In this document: positions 18,072-30,400 of the stretch, piece by piece | Numbering within the stretch: position 1 is the stretch's first letter | Layout: every line of letters starts with the position of its first letter | From: Cupriavidus taiwanensis | GTDB taxonomy: Bacteria; Pseudomonadota; Gammaproteobacteria; Burkholderiales; Burkholderiaceae | Length of the DNA: 64,000 bases | Direction of reading: 5' to 3' | Assembly (NCBI RefSeq): GCF_900249755.1 | Contig: NZ_LT976853.1 | Span: forward strand, 695,199-759,198 | Made by a program: the position numbers and the translations under genes | Notes under the pieces: generated by a model | The model's input: the letters and a program-made list of their open reading frames with translations, nothing else | Told to the model about the DNA's origin: nothing | Databases searched by the model: none

Positions 18072-18677
18072 TCAGCGCAAATCCGCCGGCGTATCAATAT
18101 CCCTGAACGCCCCTTCCTCTTCCGTCAGGATCCGCGTCACCGGCTTGTCCTTCAGCAGCGCGCGCGCGCCCTCGTCGCCCTCCAGCGCCAGCAGGGCCTC
18201 GCGCCAGGCCGCGCCAAAGCCAACCGGATGCCCGCGCTGCCCATTGCGCCACGGTGCGGCGATGGTATCGGGCGTGGTGATGGTCAGCGCCACCGCGCGG
18301 ATCAGCTCCATCGGCAGCCACGGCATGTCCGCCAGCGCCACCACCCAGCCGCGCGCTTCCGGCGTGGCCGCCACCGCGGCGCGCAGCGCCGCGCCCATGC
18401 CGGCCTCGGCCTCCGGCGCTTCCAGCACGCGGCAGCCGCCGCGGCGCAGTTCCTGCGCCAGCGCCGGGTTGCCGGGGCGGATCACCGCGATCGACTCCGG
18501 CAGCGCGGCGGCCAGCGTGCGGGCGCTGCGCCAGGCGACGGTGCGCCCGCCGGGCAAGACCTCGAGCAGCTTGTTGCGCTGGCCGGCGGCATCGAAGCGG
18601 CGGCCGAAGCCGGCCGCCAGCAGGATGCCGGTGGGCAGGTCGGTGCGGAGCAGGGGGGCGTTGGGGGCGGCGGTCAT
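18072..18677 (-). CDS. mocA: MocA/MobA-like molybdenum cofactor nucleotidyltransferase
   Basis: The 201-residue protein is an NTP-transferase with the nucleotide-binding loop GILLAAGFGRRFDAAGQRNK, the metal-binding VVALADMPWLP, and GQRGHPVGFGAAW typical of MocA. MocA attaches CMP to molybdopterin to give the cytosine dinucleotide form used by xanthine-oxidase-type enzymes. It is the last gene of the cox-like operon, 19 bp after xdhC, so it most likely supplies the cofactor for the CoxL-like subunit. A MobA role (guanine form) is less likely given this context. Confidence 0.85.
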   Translation of the reverse strand: MTAAPNAPLLRTDLPTGILLAAGFGRRFDAAGQRNKLLEVLPGGRTVAWRSARTLAAALPESIAVIRPGNPALAQELRRGGCRVLEAPEAEAGMGAALRAAVAATPEARGWVVALADMPWLPMELIRAVALTITTPDTIAAPWRNGQRGHPVGFGAAWREALLALEGDEGARALLKDKPVTRILTEEEGAFRDIDTPADLR

Positions 18678-18696
18678 GGCGGCACTCGCGGGGTCG

Positions 18697-19734
18697 TCAG
18701 GCAGGATCGGGCGCCACGTCGCAGCTGCTGCCGGTGCTGGCAGCCATCTCGCGCGCGGCCTTGGCGCCTTCCACCTGCAGGATGTCGGGCAGCGATACGT
18801 GGTTCTTGGCCGCGATCACCTCGGCCAGGATCGAGATCGCGATTTCCGGCGGCGTGCGGCTGCCGATATAGATGCCCACCGGGCCGTGCAGGCGCGCCAG
18901 CTGCAGTTCGGTCAGGTCGAACTCCTTGAGCCGTTCGCGGCGCGCCTGGTTGTTGCGGCGCGAACCCAGCGCGCCCACATAGAAGGCGCGGGTGCGCAGC
19001 GCCTCCATCAGCGCCAGGTCGTCGAGCTTGGGGTCGTGCGTCAGCGCGATCACCGCGCTGCGCTCGTCCAGCTTCATGTCGGTGACGGTGTCGTCCGGCA
19101 TGGTGCGCACCATGGTGACGCCGGGGATGTCCCAGGTCTCGGTGTACTCCTCGCGCGGGTCGCAGACGGTGACCTGGAAGCCCAGCCCCACCGCGATCTG
19201 GCACAGGTACTTGGACAGCTGCCCGGCGCCGATCACCAGCATGCGGTAGCGCGGGCCGTGGATGGTGAGCAGGGTCTTGCCGTCGAACGCCAGCCCGTCG
19301 GTGGCATTGGCCGGACCCAGCGTGGCCGCGCCCGTGCCCAGGTCGAGCGTGCGTGCGACCAGGCGGCCGTTTTCCACCGCATCGAGCAGCTCGGCGATGC
19401 CGCTGGCCGGCTTGAGCGGCTCGGCGACCAGTTCGATGGTGCCGCCGCAGGGCAGGCCGAAGCGGTGGGCTTCCTCGGCGCTGATGCCGTACTTGATCGC
19501 TTCGGGGCGGTCCGAGGTGATCCCTTGCTTGCGCACGCGGTCGATGATGTCGTCCTCGATGCAGCCGCCCGAGACCGAGCCCACCACCAGGCCGTCGTCG
19601 CGCACGGCCAGCATCGCGCCTTCGGGCCGGGGCGACGAGCCCCAGGTGCGCACTACCGTCACCAGCAGCACGCGATGGCCTTGCTGCTGCCACTGCACGC
19701 TGTTCTTCAGGACTTCGAGATCCACGCTGTCCAT
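18697..19734 (-). CDS. xdhC: XdhC/CoxF-family molybdenum cofactor maturation protein
   Basis: The 345-residue protein has the XdhC N-terminal domain (HRVLLVTVVRTWGSSPRPEG, GSVSGGCIEDDI) and a C-terminal Rossmann domain (YRMLVIGAGQLSKYLC, FYVGALGSRRN). XdhC-family proteins bind the molybdenum cofactor, promote its sulfuration and insert it into xanthine-oxidase-type enzymes. Its first 28 bp overlap the 3' end of the coxG-like gene in another frame, so translation is probably coupled. It fits the maturation half of this operon. Confidence 0.9.
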   Translation of the reverse strand: MDSVDLEVLKNSVQWQQQGHRVLLVTVVRTWGSSPRPEGAMLAVRDDGLVVGSVSGGCIEDDIIDRVRKQGITSDRPEAIKYGISAEEAHRFGLPCGGTIELVAEPLKPASGIAELLDAVENGRLVARTLDLGTGAATLGPANATDGLAFDGKTLLTIHGPRYRMLVIGAGQLSKYLCQIAVGLGFQVTVCDPREEYTETWDIPGVTMVRTMPDDTVTDMKLDERSAVIALTHDPKLDDLALMEALRTRAFYVGALGSRRNNQARRERLKEFDLTELQLARLHGPVGIYIGSRTPPEIAISILAEVIAAKNHVSLPDILQVEGAKAAREMAASTGSSCDVAPDPA

Positions 19735-20273
19735 GATCGTTTCCGCTTCGCTTGTTCTGTCGGTTCGTTATCGGGGTTGTCGCCGGCGGCTGCGGCGGGG
19801 GCGCCCTCGGCCGCTGGCGTGCTGTCTGTGGCGTCAGGGGTGACGGCCTCGGTGAAGCGCGCAAAGAAGGTGTCAGCCATCTTGCGTGCCGCGGCGTCCA
19901 CCAGCCGCGAGCCGATCTGCGCGATCTTGCCCCCCACCTGGGCGTTGACGGTATAGGTCAGGACAGTTTCCTCGCCGTCCGGTTCCAGCCGGACCCGCGC
20001 ACTGCCCTTGCCGAAGCCCGCGGCGCCACCCTGGCCGTCGAAACGGATGGTGTAGCTGTCGGGCGCCTGGATGTCTTCCAGCGCCATGCGGCCCTTGAAG
20101 CGCGCCTTGACCGGGCCCACCGCGGCCGTCATGGCCAGCAGGTAGGCGTGGTCGCCGTCGGGCTCGATACTCTCACATCCGGGGATGCATTGCTTGAGCA
20201 GCTCGGTGTCGTTGAGCGCTTCCCATGCCACCTGCTGCGGGACCGGCAGGCGCTGGCTCTGGTTCATTTCCAT
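19707..20273 (-). CDS. coxG: CoxG-like SRPBCC protein
   Basis: The 188-residue protein is a CoxG family member: MNQSQRLPVPQQVAWEALND then LLKQCIPGCESIE are the conserved N-terminal blocks, and YTVNAQVGGKIAQIGSRLVD lies in the second half. CoxG belongs to the START/SRPBCC fold; in carboxydotrophs it helps to recruit CO dehydrogenase to the membrane. The C-terminal tail (about 35 residues) is rich in Ala, Pro and Glu and ends basic (QAKRKRSWTAWISKS), which could be an interaction or membrane-contact segment. It overlaps coxE by 10 bp and xdhC by 28 bp. Confidence 0.9.
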   Translation of the reverse strand: MEMNQSQRLPVPQQVAWEALNDTELLKQCIPGCESIEPDGDHAYLLAMTAAVGPVKARFKGRMALEDIQAPDSYTIRFDGQGGAAGFGKGSARVRLEPDGEETVLTYTVNAQVGGKIAQIGSRLVDAAARKMADTFFARFTEAVTPDATDSTPAAEGAPAAAAGDNPDNEPTEQAKRKRSWTAWISKS

Positions 20274-21520
20274 GGCGGGGCTTCCTTGTTTGGCGTGGCG
20301 GGGGCGGTGGCCCGGGGCGGGCCGCCGTGGTCGGACAGCAGCGTCTCGAGCGCCAGCAGGCTGTCCAGGTTATGGGCCGGGCGCAGCGCGTCGACGTGCG
20401 GCAGGATGGCTTGCACGCCACGCGCCTGCGGCGCGAAGCCGGGGTAGCGCAGCAGCGGGTTGAGCCAGACGATGCGGTGCGCAAAGCGGCGCAGCCGCGC
20501 CATCTCTGCGCCCAGCAGGTCGATCTGCTCGTGGTCCAGGCCGTCGGTGACCAGCAGCACGGTGGCGCGCCCGGACAGCGTGCGCCGCGCCCAGTGGCGG
20601 TTGAAGCTCGCCAGCGCGGGGCCGATGCGGGTGCCGCCGGCCCAGTCGCGCACCTGCGCGGTGATCACGGCGACGGCCTCGTCCGGGTCGCGTTCGCGCA
20701 GCGAGCGGGTGATGTTGGTCAGCCGCGTGCCGAACAGGAACACCGACATGCGCTCGCGCGACTGCATCAGCGCATGGCAGAAGTACAGCACCGCGCGCGA
20801 GTACTGGCTCATCGAACCGGAAATATCGAGCAGCAGCACCACTGGCGGCTTGCGCTCGGCGTGCTTGCGGAATTTCCAGCGCAGCCATTCGCCGTGCTGG
20901 CGCACCGCCAGGCGCGCGCTGGCGCGCAGGTCGGCGTGGGAGCCGCAGGCGGCGGCGCGCAGCCGGCGCGTGCGCTGCAGCGCCAGGTGGGCGCGGCGCG
21001 TGCGCACCAGGTGCTGCAGCGCGCGCCATTCCTGCGCGGTCAGAGTGTCGAAGTCGCGCTGCGCCAGGCGTTCCTGGTCGGAGAAGGTCAGCGGCACGTG
21101 AACGCGCTGCGCTTCCGTCTGCGCCGGGCGCGCTGGCATGTCGGGCTGGCGCGCGGCCAGCGCATCGGCCAGCCGGTTGCTGCGCCTGGGCGGCGGCGCG
21201 CCGGCGTCGACGCGCGGCAGCAGCAGCGCGCGCAGCTTGCCTTCCCAGTCAGGGTCGCGCCAGAACAGGTCGAAGGCGGCGTCGAACAGCGGGCGCTGGT
21301 CGGGGCCGGACAGCACCAGCGCCGCCAGCGCGGCGCGCACCTCGTCGCGCTGGCCGATATCGACCAGCCGCAGCGCGCTCAGCGCATCGACCGCGTGCGC
21401 CGGCGACAGCGCAAAGCCGCCATCGCGCAGCAGCCGCATGAAGTGGGTGACGTTGCGCGCCAGCACCGGCAGTCCCGCTGGCGGACCGCCGCTGCGCGCG
21501 CCGGCGTGCAGCATCGGCAC
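20264..21520 (-). CDS. coxE: CoxE-like VWA domain protein
   Basis: The 418-residue protein has an intact von Willebrand factor A metal site, VVLLLDISGSMSQYSR, near the middle, and the family N-terminus NVTHFMRLLRDGGFALSPAH. In aerobic CO dehydrogenase systems CoxE works with the AAA ATPase CoxD to build the copper- or sulfur-containing active centre. It starts 3 bp after the coxD stop, the strong coupling expected for partners. The enzyme matured here is form II, so the usual copper chemistry need not apply. Confidence 0.9.
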   Translation of the reverse strand: MPMLHAGARSGGPPAGLPVLARNVTHFMRLLRDGGFALSPAHAVDALSALRLVDIGQRDEVRAALAALVLSGPDQRPLFDAAFDLFWRDPDWEGKLRALLLPRVDAGAPPPRRSNRLADALAARQPDMPARPAQTEAQRVHVPLTFSDQERLAQRDFDTLTAQEWRALQHLVRTRRAHLALQRTRRLRAAACGSHADLRASARLAVRQHGEWLRWKFRKHAERKPPVVLLLDISGSMSQYSRAVLYFCHALMQSRERMSVFLFGTRLTNITRSLRERDPDEAVAVITAQVRDWAGGTRIGPALASFNRHWARRTLSGRATVLLVTDGLDHEQIDLLGAEMARLRRFAHRIVWLNPLLRYPGFAPQARGVQAILPHVDALRPAHNLDSLLALETLLSDHGGPPRATAPATPNKEAPPWK

Positions 21521-21523
21521 GGC

Positions 21524-22420
21524 TCAGCCTCCCGGCGCGGCGCCCGCCAGCAATTCCGCCACGGTGGGGCCGTCGACGCGCGCCAGGTCGTCCTGGTACT
21601 TGAGCAGCACGCCCAGCGTATCGCGCACCGATTGCGGATCGAGTTCGGTGGTGCCCAGCGCGGCCAGCGCGCGGCACCAGTCGATGGCCTCGGCGATGCC
21701 GGGCGCCTTGAACAGGTCGATGCCGCGCAGCCGGTGCACGAAGTCGACCGCCTGCACCTGCAGCGCGGCCGCGGCCTCGGGCGCGCGCGCCGCGACGATC
21801 TGCAGTTCGCGCTCGCGCTCCGGATAGCCGACCCACTGGTACAGGCAGCGGCGCTTGAGCGCGTCATGGACCTCGCGCGTGCGGTTGGAGGTGATCACGA
21901 TCAGCGGCGGGCGCTCGGCGCGGATCACGCCGATCTCCGGGATCGACACCTGGAATTCGGACAGGACTTCGAGCAGGAAGGCCTCGAACGGTTCGTCGGC
22001 CCGGTCGATCTCGTCGATCAGCAGCACGCGCGGCACGTCAGGTGCGGCGGGGTCGGGCAGCAGCGCCTCCAGCAGCGGGCGCTTGAGCAGGTAGTCGTCG
22101 TGGTACAGCGATTGCGCCTCGGGCCGCTCGCCGCGCGCCTCGGCCAGCCGCAGCGCCATGATCTGGCGCGGGTAGTCCCATTCGTACAGCGCGCTGGCGG
22201 CGTCGAGCCCCTCATAGCACTGCAGCCGCAGCAGCCGCGTGCCGAGCACGCCGGCCATCGCCTGCGCCAGCGCGGTCTTGCCGACGCCGGGCTCGCCCTC
22301 GAGAAACAGCGGGCGCTGCATGCGCAGCGCGAGGTAGAGCACCGTGGCGGTTTCGCGGTCGGCGAAGTATTGCTGGCGGGCGAGCTGGGCGAGGGTGTCG
22401 TCGATGGAGGTGGGGAGCAT
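21524..22420 (-). CDS. coxD: CoxD-like MoxR-type AAA+ ATPase
   Basis: The 298-residue AAA+ protein has Walker A EGEPGVGKTALAQ, Walker B VLLIDEIDRAD, and sensor region IVITSNRTREVHDALKRRCL. It corresponds to CoxD, the chaperone-like ATPase that matures CO-dehydrogenase-type enzymes with CoxE. The start at 22420 (MLPTSIDDTLAQL) is chosen by homology; the frame stays open upstream through the repeat to 22591 but that part only reads the palindromes. A 190-bp gap with a paired palindrome separates it from coxM. Confidence 0.9.
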   Translation of the reverse strand: MLPTSIDDTLAQLARQQYFADRETATVLYLALRMQRPLFLEGEPGVGKTALAQAMAGVLGTRLLRLQCYEGLDAASALYEWDYPRQIMALRLAEARGERPEAQSLYHDDYLLKRPLLEALLPDPAAPDVPRVLLIDEIDRADEPFEAFLLEVLSEFQVSIPEIGVIRAERPPLIVITSNRTREVHDALKRRCLYQWVGYPERERELQIVAARAPEAAAALQVQAVDFVHRLRGIDLFKAPGIAEAIDWCRALAALGTTELDPQSVRDTLGVLLKYQDDLARVDGPTVAELLAGAAPGG

Positions 22421-22459
22421 GATTTCTAGGCTGGGCGTCACTACGCCTGGCGGTTTGCT

Positions 22460-22582
22460 CCCCTCTCCCGCGTGCGGGAGAGGGGCGGGGGTGAGGGCGG
22501 GCGTTGGCAATAGCGAGGGCGCCTGCTCCGTGGATGCTCCGGCCCTCACCCCCGGCCCCTCTCCCGCCTTGCGGGAGAGGGG
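22460..22582. repeat. Paired-palindrome repeat inside the cox-like operon
   Basis: Two facing palindromes (22460-22485 and 22556-22582) with the family tails GGGTGAGGGC and GCCCTCACCCCCGGC lie between coxM and coxD. The outer flanks are GGTTTGCT on the left and AGCACAC on the right. Since both genes are transcribed on the minus strand, the RNA would carry two strong stem-loops between the structural and maturation genes. Confidence 0.9.
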
Positions 22583-22610
22583 AGCACACAATCGGAAACG
22601 GGAAACGCCA

Positions 22611-23411
22611 CTAACTCTTCACCGCCGCCTCCACCGCCCTGGCAGCCAGCACCGGAATCAAATGCGCCCGGTACTCCGCCGACCCATGCAGGTCGGCATT
22701 CAGCCTCGCCGCGTCGATCTTCACCGCGCGCGCTGCCTGCGCGGTGAAATTCGCCGACAGCGCCTGCTCCAGCGGCTGGCAACGGAACACGCTGTCCGCC
22801 GCGCCGGTGACGGCCACGCGCACCGTCTTGCCGGTGCGCGCCACCATCACCCCCACCAGCGCGAAGCGCGACGCCGGGTTGGCGAACTTGACGTAGGCGG
22901 CCTGGTCGGGAATCGGGAAGCGTACCGCGGTGATCAGCTCGTCCGCAGCCAGCGCGGTCTCGTAGAGGCCCTTGAAGAAATCGTCGGCCGCGATGCTGCG
23001 GCGGTCGGTGACCACGGTGGCTCCTAGTCCGAGCACGCCTGCCGGATAGTCGGCGGCGGGATCGTCATTGGCGAGCGCGCCGCCAATGGTGCCCATCGCG
23101 CGCACCTGCCGGTCGCCGATGCCGCCGGCCAGCGCCGCCAGCGCCGGGATGCGCTGGCGCACCTCGGCGTTCCCGGCGACGTCGGCATGGCGCGCGGCGG
23201 CGCCGATGACGACCTCATTGCCTTCGACGCGGATCGCGGCCATGCCGGGAATGCGCGCCACGTCGACCAGCGTCGAGGGCGACGCCAGCCGCAGTTTCAT
23301 CGCCGCCAGCAGGCTCTGGCCGCCGCCGAGGAACTTGGCGTCGGGATCGGCCTTGAGCCTGGCGACCGCCGCCTGGGCATCCGCGGCGCGTTCAAAGTTG
23401 AATGCGTACAT
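22611..23411 (-). CDS. coxM: CoxM-like FAD-binding subunit of molybdenum hydroxylase
   Basis: The 266-residue protein has the two FAD-binding motifs of the family, LGGGQSLLAAMKLR (about residue 28) and TIGGALANDDPAADYPA (about residue 110), and the CODH FAD C-terminal domain after residue 160. It passes electrons from the iron-sulfur subunit to an acceptor, possibly quinone or another carrier. It lies 27 bp downstream of coxL. The product completes the S-L-M heterotrimer. Confidence 0.92.
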   Translation of the reverse strand: MYAFNFERAADAQAAVARLKADPDAKFLGGGQSLLAAMKLRLASPSTLVDVARIPGMAAIRVEGNEVVIGAAARHADVAGNAEVRQRIPALAALAGGIGDRQVRAMGTIGGALANDDPAADYPAGVLGLGATVVTDRRSIAADDFFKGLYETALAADELITAVRFPIPDQAAYVKFANPASRFALVGVMVARTGKTVRVAVTGAADSVFRCQPLEQALSANFTAQAARAVKIDAARLNADLHGSAEYRAHLIPVLAARAVEAAVKS

Positions 23412-23438
23412 GTCGGTTTCCTTTGCGGTGCGGTGGGG

Positions 23439-25820
<2,382 letters not shown>

Positions 25821-25831
25821 GGCGGTCTCCG

Positions 25832-26338
25832 TTATTCAGCGCCGGCCGTGGCGGACTGCATGCCCGCCTGGCCCTGCTGCACCGCGCGCACGATATTGTG
25901 GTAGCCGGTGCAGCGGCACAGGTTGCCCTCCAGGTGCTTGCGGATGGTGGCGGCGTCGGCGTCGGGATGTTCCTGAACCAGTGCGGTCGCGCTCATCACC
26001 ATGCCGGGCGTGCAGAAGCCGCATTGCAGCCCGTGGCATTCGCGGAACGCCTCCTGCATCGGATGCAGGCCGTTGCCGGGCTTGTCGCCGGTCTTGGCGG
26101 CCAGCCCTTCGATGGTGGTCACGGTGGCGCCGTCCGCCTGCAGCGCCAGCAGGTTGCACGACTTGACCGCCCGGCCATCCAGGTGGACCGTGCAGGCGCC
26201 GCACTGCGCGGTGTCGCAGCCGACGTGGGTGCCGGTCAGGCGCAGCTGTTCGCGCAGGAACTGGACCAGGAGGGTGTTGGGTTCTACCTGCGCGTCGACG
26301 GGCTTGCCGTTGACCGTCAGGCGGATCGGAATCGCCAT
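25832..26338 (-). CDS. coxS: CoxS-like [2Fe-2S] subunit
   Basis: The 168-residue protein holds both iron-sulfur clusters of the family: the plant-type ferredoxin motif [16 protein letters not shown] with a further Cys in KSCNLLAL, and the helical motif [10 protein letters not shown] with GNLCRCTGY. It is the first gene of the operon. I chose ATG 26338 because GGAGA lies about 5 bp upstream; an upstream ATG at 26350 is in frame but poorly placed. Electrons pass from the Mo centre through these clusters to the FAD subunit. Confidence 0.93.
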   Translation of the reverse strand: MAIPIRLTVNGKPVDAQVEPNTLLVQFLREQLRLTGTHVGCDTAQCGACTVHLDGRAVKSCNLLALQADGATVTTIEGLAAKTGDKPGNGLHPMQEAFRECHGLQCGFCTPGMVMSATALVQEHPDADAATIRKHLEGNLCRCTGYHNIVRAVQQGQAGMQSATAGAE

Positions 26339-26713
26339 GCTTGTCTCCATGTGGGGTGGACGCGCATGACCAATTCCCAGATCCCGAAAGCCACTGCGCG
26401 GGACTGGCCACGACGCGGTACTGCCGTTTGGTACTGCCGCTTAAGACGGCTATAGGACGGCTAATTCGTGATATTGGTGCTGCCGCTGCAACTGCCATGG
26501 GTGCGCCAGCGAACGTTGCGGCCGGCGCGTGGGCGCGGCCGGCGAACGTTTGGCCGCGACAGGCTCTAACAGTTAATCACAAATCAAGCACAGGTGCCAT
26601 GTGGTTTGCCCGCGCCCCGTTCGGGGCACGCCCGGCTAGAATGAGCCGCGCCACCGGCCCTGTCCCCTTAGCCGCCGGCCCCGGCCCCTTGGCCACCGGC
26701 CCTGTCCCTTTAC
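26339..26713. promoter_or_regulatory. Divergent intergenic region between coxS and yqaA
   Basis: This 375-bp gap must hold the promoters of the cox-like operon (leftward) and yqaA (rightward). It contains a moderately AT-rich block at about 26565-26600 (AGTTAATCACAAATCAAGCA) and a short repeated TACTGCCGTTTGG / TACTGCCGCTTAA near 26420-26445. No convincing sigma-70 or sigma-54 promoter can be placed. The last 60 bp are a tandem repeat described separately. Confidence 0.4.
26651..26710. repeat. Three 20-bp tandem repeats just upstream of yqaA
   Basis: Three units of 20 bp (26651-26670, 26671-26690, 26691-26710) follow the theme CCACCGGCCCTGTCCCCTTA with a few changes in the middle unit. They end 3 bp before the yqaA ATG and occupy the place of the ribosome binding site; no purine-rich Shine-Dalgarno sequence is visible. 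Confidence 0.8.
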
Positions 26714-27292
26714 ATGGAAGCCTTCTTCGACTGGCTGTTTGAAACCGTTGCCTTGCCCAAGGTCGGCCTGCCCGCGATCTTCGTGATCAGCCTGGTGTCG
26801 GCCACCTTGCTGCCGCTCGGGTCCGAGCCCGCCGTGTTCGGCTACGTCAAGCTCGACCCGCAGATGTTCTGGCCGGCGATCCTGGTGGCCACCGCCGGCA
26901 ACACCGTCGGCGGCGCGATCGACTGGTGGCTGGGCTATGCCGCCAAGCTGGCGCTGGTGCGCTACCACAAGCGGCGCCGCGCGCGCGAGCACGAGGCCGA
27001 GCACCTGGAGCACCGCGCCCACGCGCGCAAGCCGCCCAAGCCCAAGCTGGACGCGCGCTACTTCCGCTGGATGCGGCGGCTGGGCCCGCCCACGCTGCTG
27101 CTGTCGTGGCTGCCCGGCGTAGGTGATCCATTGTGCACACTGGCGGGCTGGCTGCGGCTGTCGTTCTGGCCCAGCCTGGCCTGGATGGCGGTGGGCAAGT
27201 TCCTGCGCTACCTGGTCATGACCGCCAGCCTGATGTGGATCCCGGACACTTTCTGGCAGAACATTGCGCACACGGTGAAGGCCTGGTTCTGA
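26714..27292 (+). CDS. yqaA: YqaA family membrane protein
   Basis: The 192-residue inner membrane protein belongs to the YqaA branch of the DedA/SNARE-associated superfamily. The signature block VSATLLPLGSEPAVFG is at about residues 32-47, and GNTVGGAIDWWLGYAAKLAL follows. A long basic loop (residues about 85-115, KRRRAREHEAEHLEHRAHAR) separates it from the second hydrophobic half with LLLSWLPGVGDPLCTLAGWL. Function is unknown; the superfamily includes lipid scramblase and flippase-like proteins. It is a single gene, and a small hairpin (27352-27367) lies downstream. Confidence 0.85.
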   Translation: MEAFFDWLFETVALPKVGLPAIFVISLVSATLLPLGSEPAVFGYVKLDPQMFWPAILVATAGNTVGGAIDWWLGYAAKLALVRYHKRRRAREHEAEHLEHRAHARKPPKPKLDARYFRWMRRLGPPTLLLSWLPGVGDPLCTLAGWLRLSFWPSLAWMAVGKFLRYLVMTASLMWIPDTFWQNIAHTVKAWF

Positions 27293-27471
27293 TTCCGGAC
27301 CGTGCCGGCGCTGTCTCCGGGGGCGTCCGGGGTGCCGCAAAGGCGCTAATCCCTTGTTCCGACAAGGATTCCGTCATGCTGCGGTGCGGCGAAAGCAGGG
27401 CTTGAAGTACAATCGCCCTTTACTGAACGATTCGCGCACTGTCCCCGTGCGCAGCAGGAAGCGGTCCCCCC

Positions 27472-30400
27472 ATGAACGCCCCACTCGTGCTCGACGCCAA
27501 GCTCGCCGCGCAGGACGCCCCGCCGCGCCTGCGTGAAATCCCCTATAACTACACGTCGTTCTCCGACCGCGAGATTGTCATCCGGCTGCTGGGCGAGGAA
27601 GCCTGGCGCATCCTGGACGAGCTGCGCAGCGAGCGCCGCACCGGTCGTTCCGCCCGCATGCTGTACGAGGTGCTGGGCGATATCTGGGTGGTTCGCCGCA
27701 ACCCCTACCTGCAGGACGACCTGCTGGAAAATCCCAAGCGCCGCCAGATGCTGGTCAGCGCGCTGCACCACCGCCTGAACGAGATCGAGAAGCGCCGCGC
27801 CGCCGACCGTGCCGAGCACGCCGAGCCCGCCGCCGAGGACCGCTCGCACCGCGTGGAGCAGCTGGTCGCGTTCGCCAAGCAGGCGATCGAGGACTTCAAG
27901 AACGAATTCGCCGCCGCCTACGACCTGCGCAAGCGCGCGCAGCGCGTGCTGGGCCGGGTCACGCAGAAGGACAACATCAAGTTCGACGGCCTGTCGCGCG
28001 TGTCGCACGTGACCGACGCCACCGACTGGCGCGTGGAATACCCGTTTGTCGTGCTGACGCCCGATACCGAGGAAGAGATCGCCGGCCTGGTCAAGGGCTG
28101 CTTCGAGCTGGGCCTGACCATCATCCCGCGCGGGGGCGGCACCGGCTATACCGGCGGCGCCGTGCCGCTGACGCCGATGAGTGCGGTGATCAATACCGAG
28201 AAGCTGGAGCAGCTCGGCCCGGTCGAGCAGACCGACCTGCCTGGCGTGTCGCACAAGGTCGCGACCATCTTCTCCGGCGCCGGCGTGGTGACGCGCCGCG
28301 TCGCCGATGCCGCCGACAAGGCGGGCCTGGTGTTCGCGGTCGACCCGACCTCGATCGATGCCTCGTGCATCGGCGGCAACGTGGCCATGAACGCAGGCGG
28401 CAAGAAGGCCGTGCTGTGGGGCACCGCGCTGGACAACCTGGCCTGGTGGCGCATGGTGGACCCGGAAGGCAACTGGCTGGAAATCACCCGGCTGGACCAC
28501 AACCTGAGCAAGATCCACGACGTGCCGGTGGCCACCTTCGAACTGAAGTGGTCGGACGGCAACCGCGCCCCGGGCGAGAAGGTGCTGCGCACCGAGACGC
28601 TGGCGATCGAGGGCCGCAAGTTCCGCAAGGAAGGCCTGGGCAAGGACGTTACCGACAAGTTCCTGGCCGGCCTGCCCGGCGTGCAGAAGGAAGGCTGCGA
28701 CGGCATCATCACCAGCGCGCGCTGGATCCTGCACCGCATGCCGAAGCACATCCGCACCGTGTGCCTGGAGTTCTTCGGCCAGGCGCGCGACGCCATTCCC
28801 AGCATCGTCGAGATCAAGGACTTCCTCGACGCCGAGACCAAAAAACCGGGCGGCGCCATCCTGGCCGGCCTGGAGCACCTGGACGAGCGCTACCTGCGCG
28901 CGGTCGGCTATGCCACCAAGAGCAAGCGCAACGCCTTCCCGAAGATGGTGCTGATCGGCGATATCGTCGGCGACGATGAAGACGCCGTGGCGCGCGCCAC
29001 CTCGGAAGTGATCCGCATGGCCAACGGCAAGAGCGGCGAAGGCTTTATCGCCGTCAGCCCGGAGGCGCGCAAGAAATTCTGGCTCGACCGTTCGCGTACC
29101 GCCGCCATCGCCAAGCACACCAACGCCTTCAAGATCAATGAAGACGTGGTGATTCCGCTGAACCGGATGGGCGAGTACACCGACGGCATCGAGCGCATCA
29201 ATATCGAGCTGTCGATCAAGAGCAAGCTCAAGCTGGTCGACACGCTGGAAGCGTTCTTCGCGCGCGGCAACCTGCCGCTGGGCCGCAGCGACGACGCCAA
29301 CGAGATACCCAGCGCCGAGCTGCTGGAAGACCGCGTGCAGCACGCGCTGACGCTGCTGCGCGAGGTGCGCGCGCGCTGGCGCTACCTGCAGGCGCACCTG
29401 GACACGCCGCTGGCGCAGGCCAAGGCCTCGCTGATCGGGCATGGGCTGGGGCTGCTGGGGCAGGAGTTCGAGGCGCGGCTGCAGCAGCAGCCGGACGCCA
29501 ACGTGTTCCACCTGCTGCAGGACCGCACCATCCGCGTGTCGTGGAAGAACGAGATCCGCGCCGAGCTGCGCAAGATCTTCAACGGCGGCGAGTTCAAGCC
29601 GATCCTGGACGAAGCCCAGAAGATCCACAAGCAGGTACTGCGCGGCCGCGTCTTCGTGGCGCTGCACATGCACGCCGGCGACGGCAACGTGCACACCAAT
29701 ATCCCGGTCAACTCCGACGACTACGACATGCTGCAGGACGCGCACCGCGCGGTGGCCCGCATCATGGACCTGGCGCGATCGCTCGACGGCGTGATCTCGG
29801 GCGAGCACGGCATCGGCATCACCAAGCTGGAATTCCTCACCGAGGAAGAGATCGGCGACTTCCGCTCCTACAAGCTGAAGGTCGATCCGCAAGGCCGCTT
29901 CAACAAGGGCAAGCTGCTGCCCGGCGCCGACCTGCGCAATGCCTACACGCCGTCGTTCGGCCTGATGGGGCATGAGTCGATCATCATGCAGCAGAGCGAT
30001 ATCGGCGCCATTGCCGAAAGCGTCAAGGACTGCCTGCGCTGCGGCAAGTGCAAGCCGGTGTGCGCCACGCACGTGCCGCGCGCCAACCTGCTGTACAGCC
30101 CGCGCAACAAGATCCTGGCGACCTCGCTGCTGGTCGAGGCCTTCCTGTATGAAGAGCAGACCCGCCGCGGCATCTCGGTCAAGCACTGGGACGAGTTCTC
30201 CGACGTGGCCGACCACTGCACGGTCTGCCACAAGTGCGTGACGCCGTGCCCGGTCAAGATCGACTTCGGCGACGTGTCGATGAACATGCGCAACCTGCTG
30301 CGCAAGATGGGGCAGAAGAAGTTCAATCCCGGCACCGCGGCGTCGATGTTCTTCCTGAACGCCACCAACCCCGAGACCATCAACCTGACCCGCAAGGTCA

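Noticed and set aside
20225..22429. A 734-residue plus-strand frame opposite coxE and coxD
   Set aside because: It mirrors genes with intact Walker and VWA motifs and has Arg/Gln/His-rich low-complexity sequence.
26586..26600. A sigma-54-like TGGCAC on the minus strand upstream of coxS
   Set aside because: The required GG and GC pair is not at 10-bp spacing; the next bases read CTTG, one base out of register, so no sigma-54 promoter is called.
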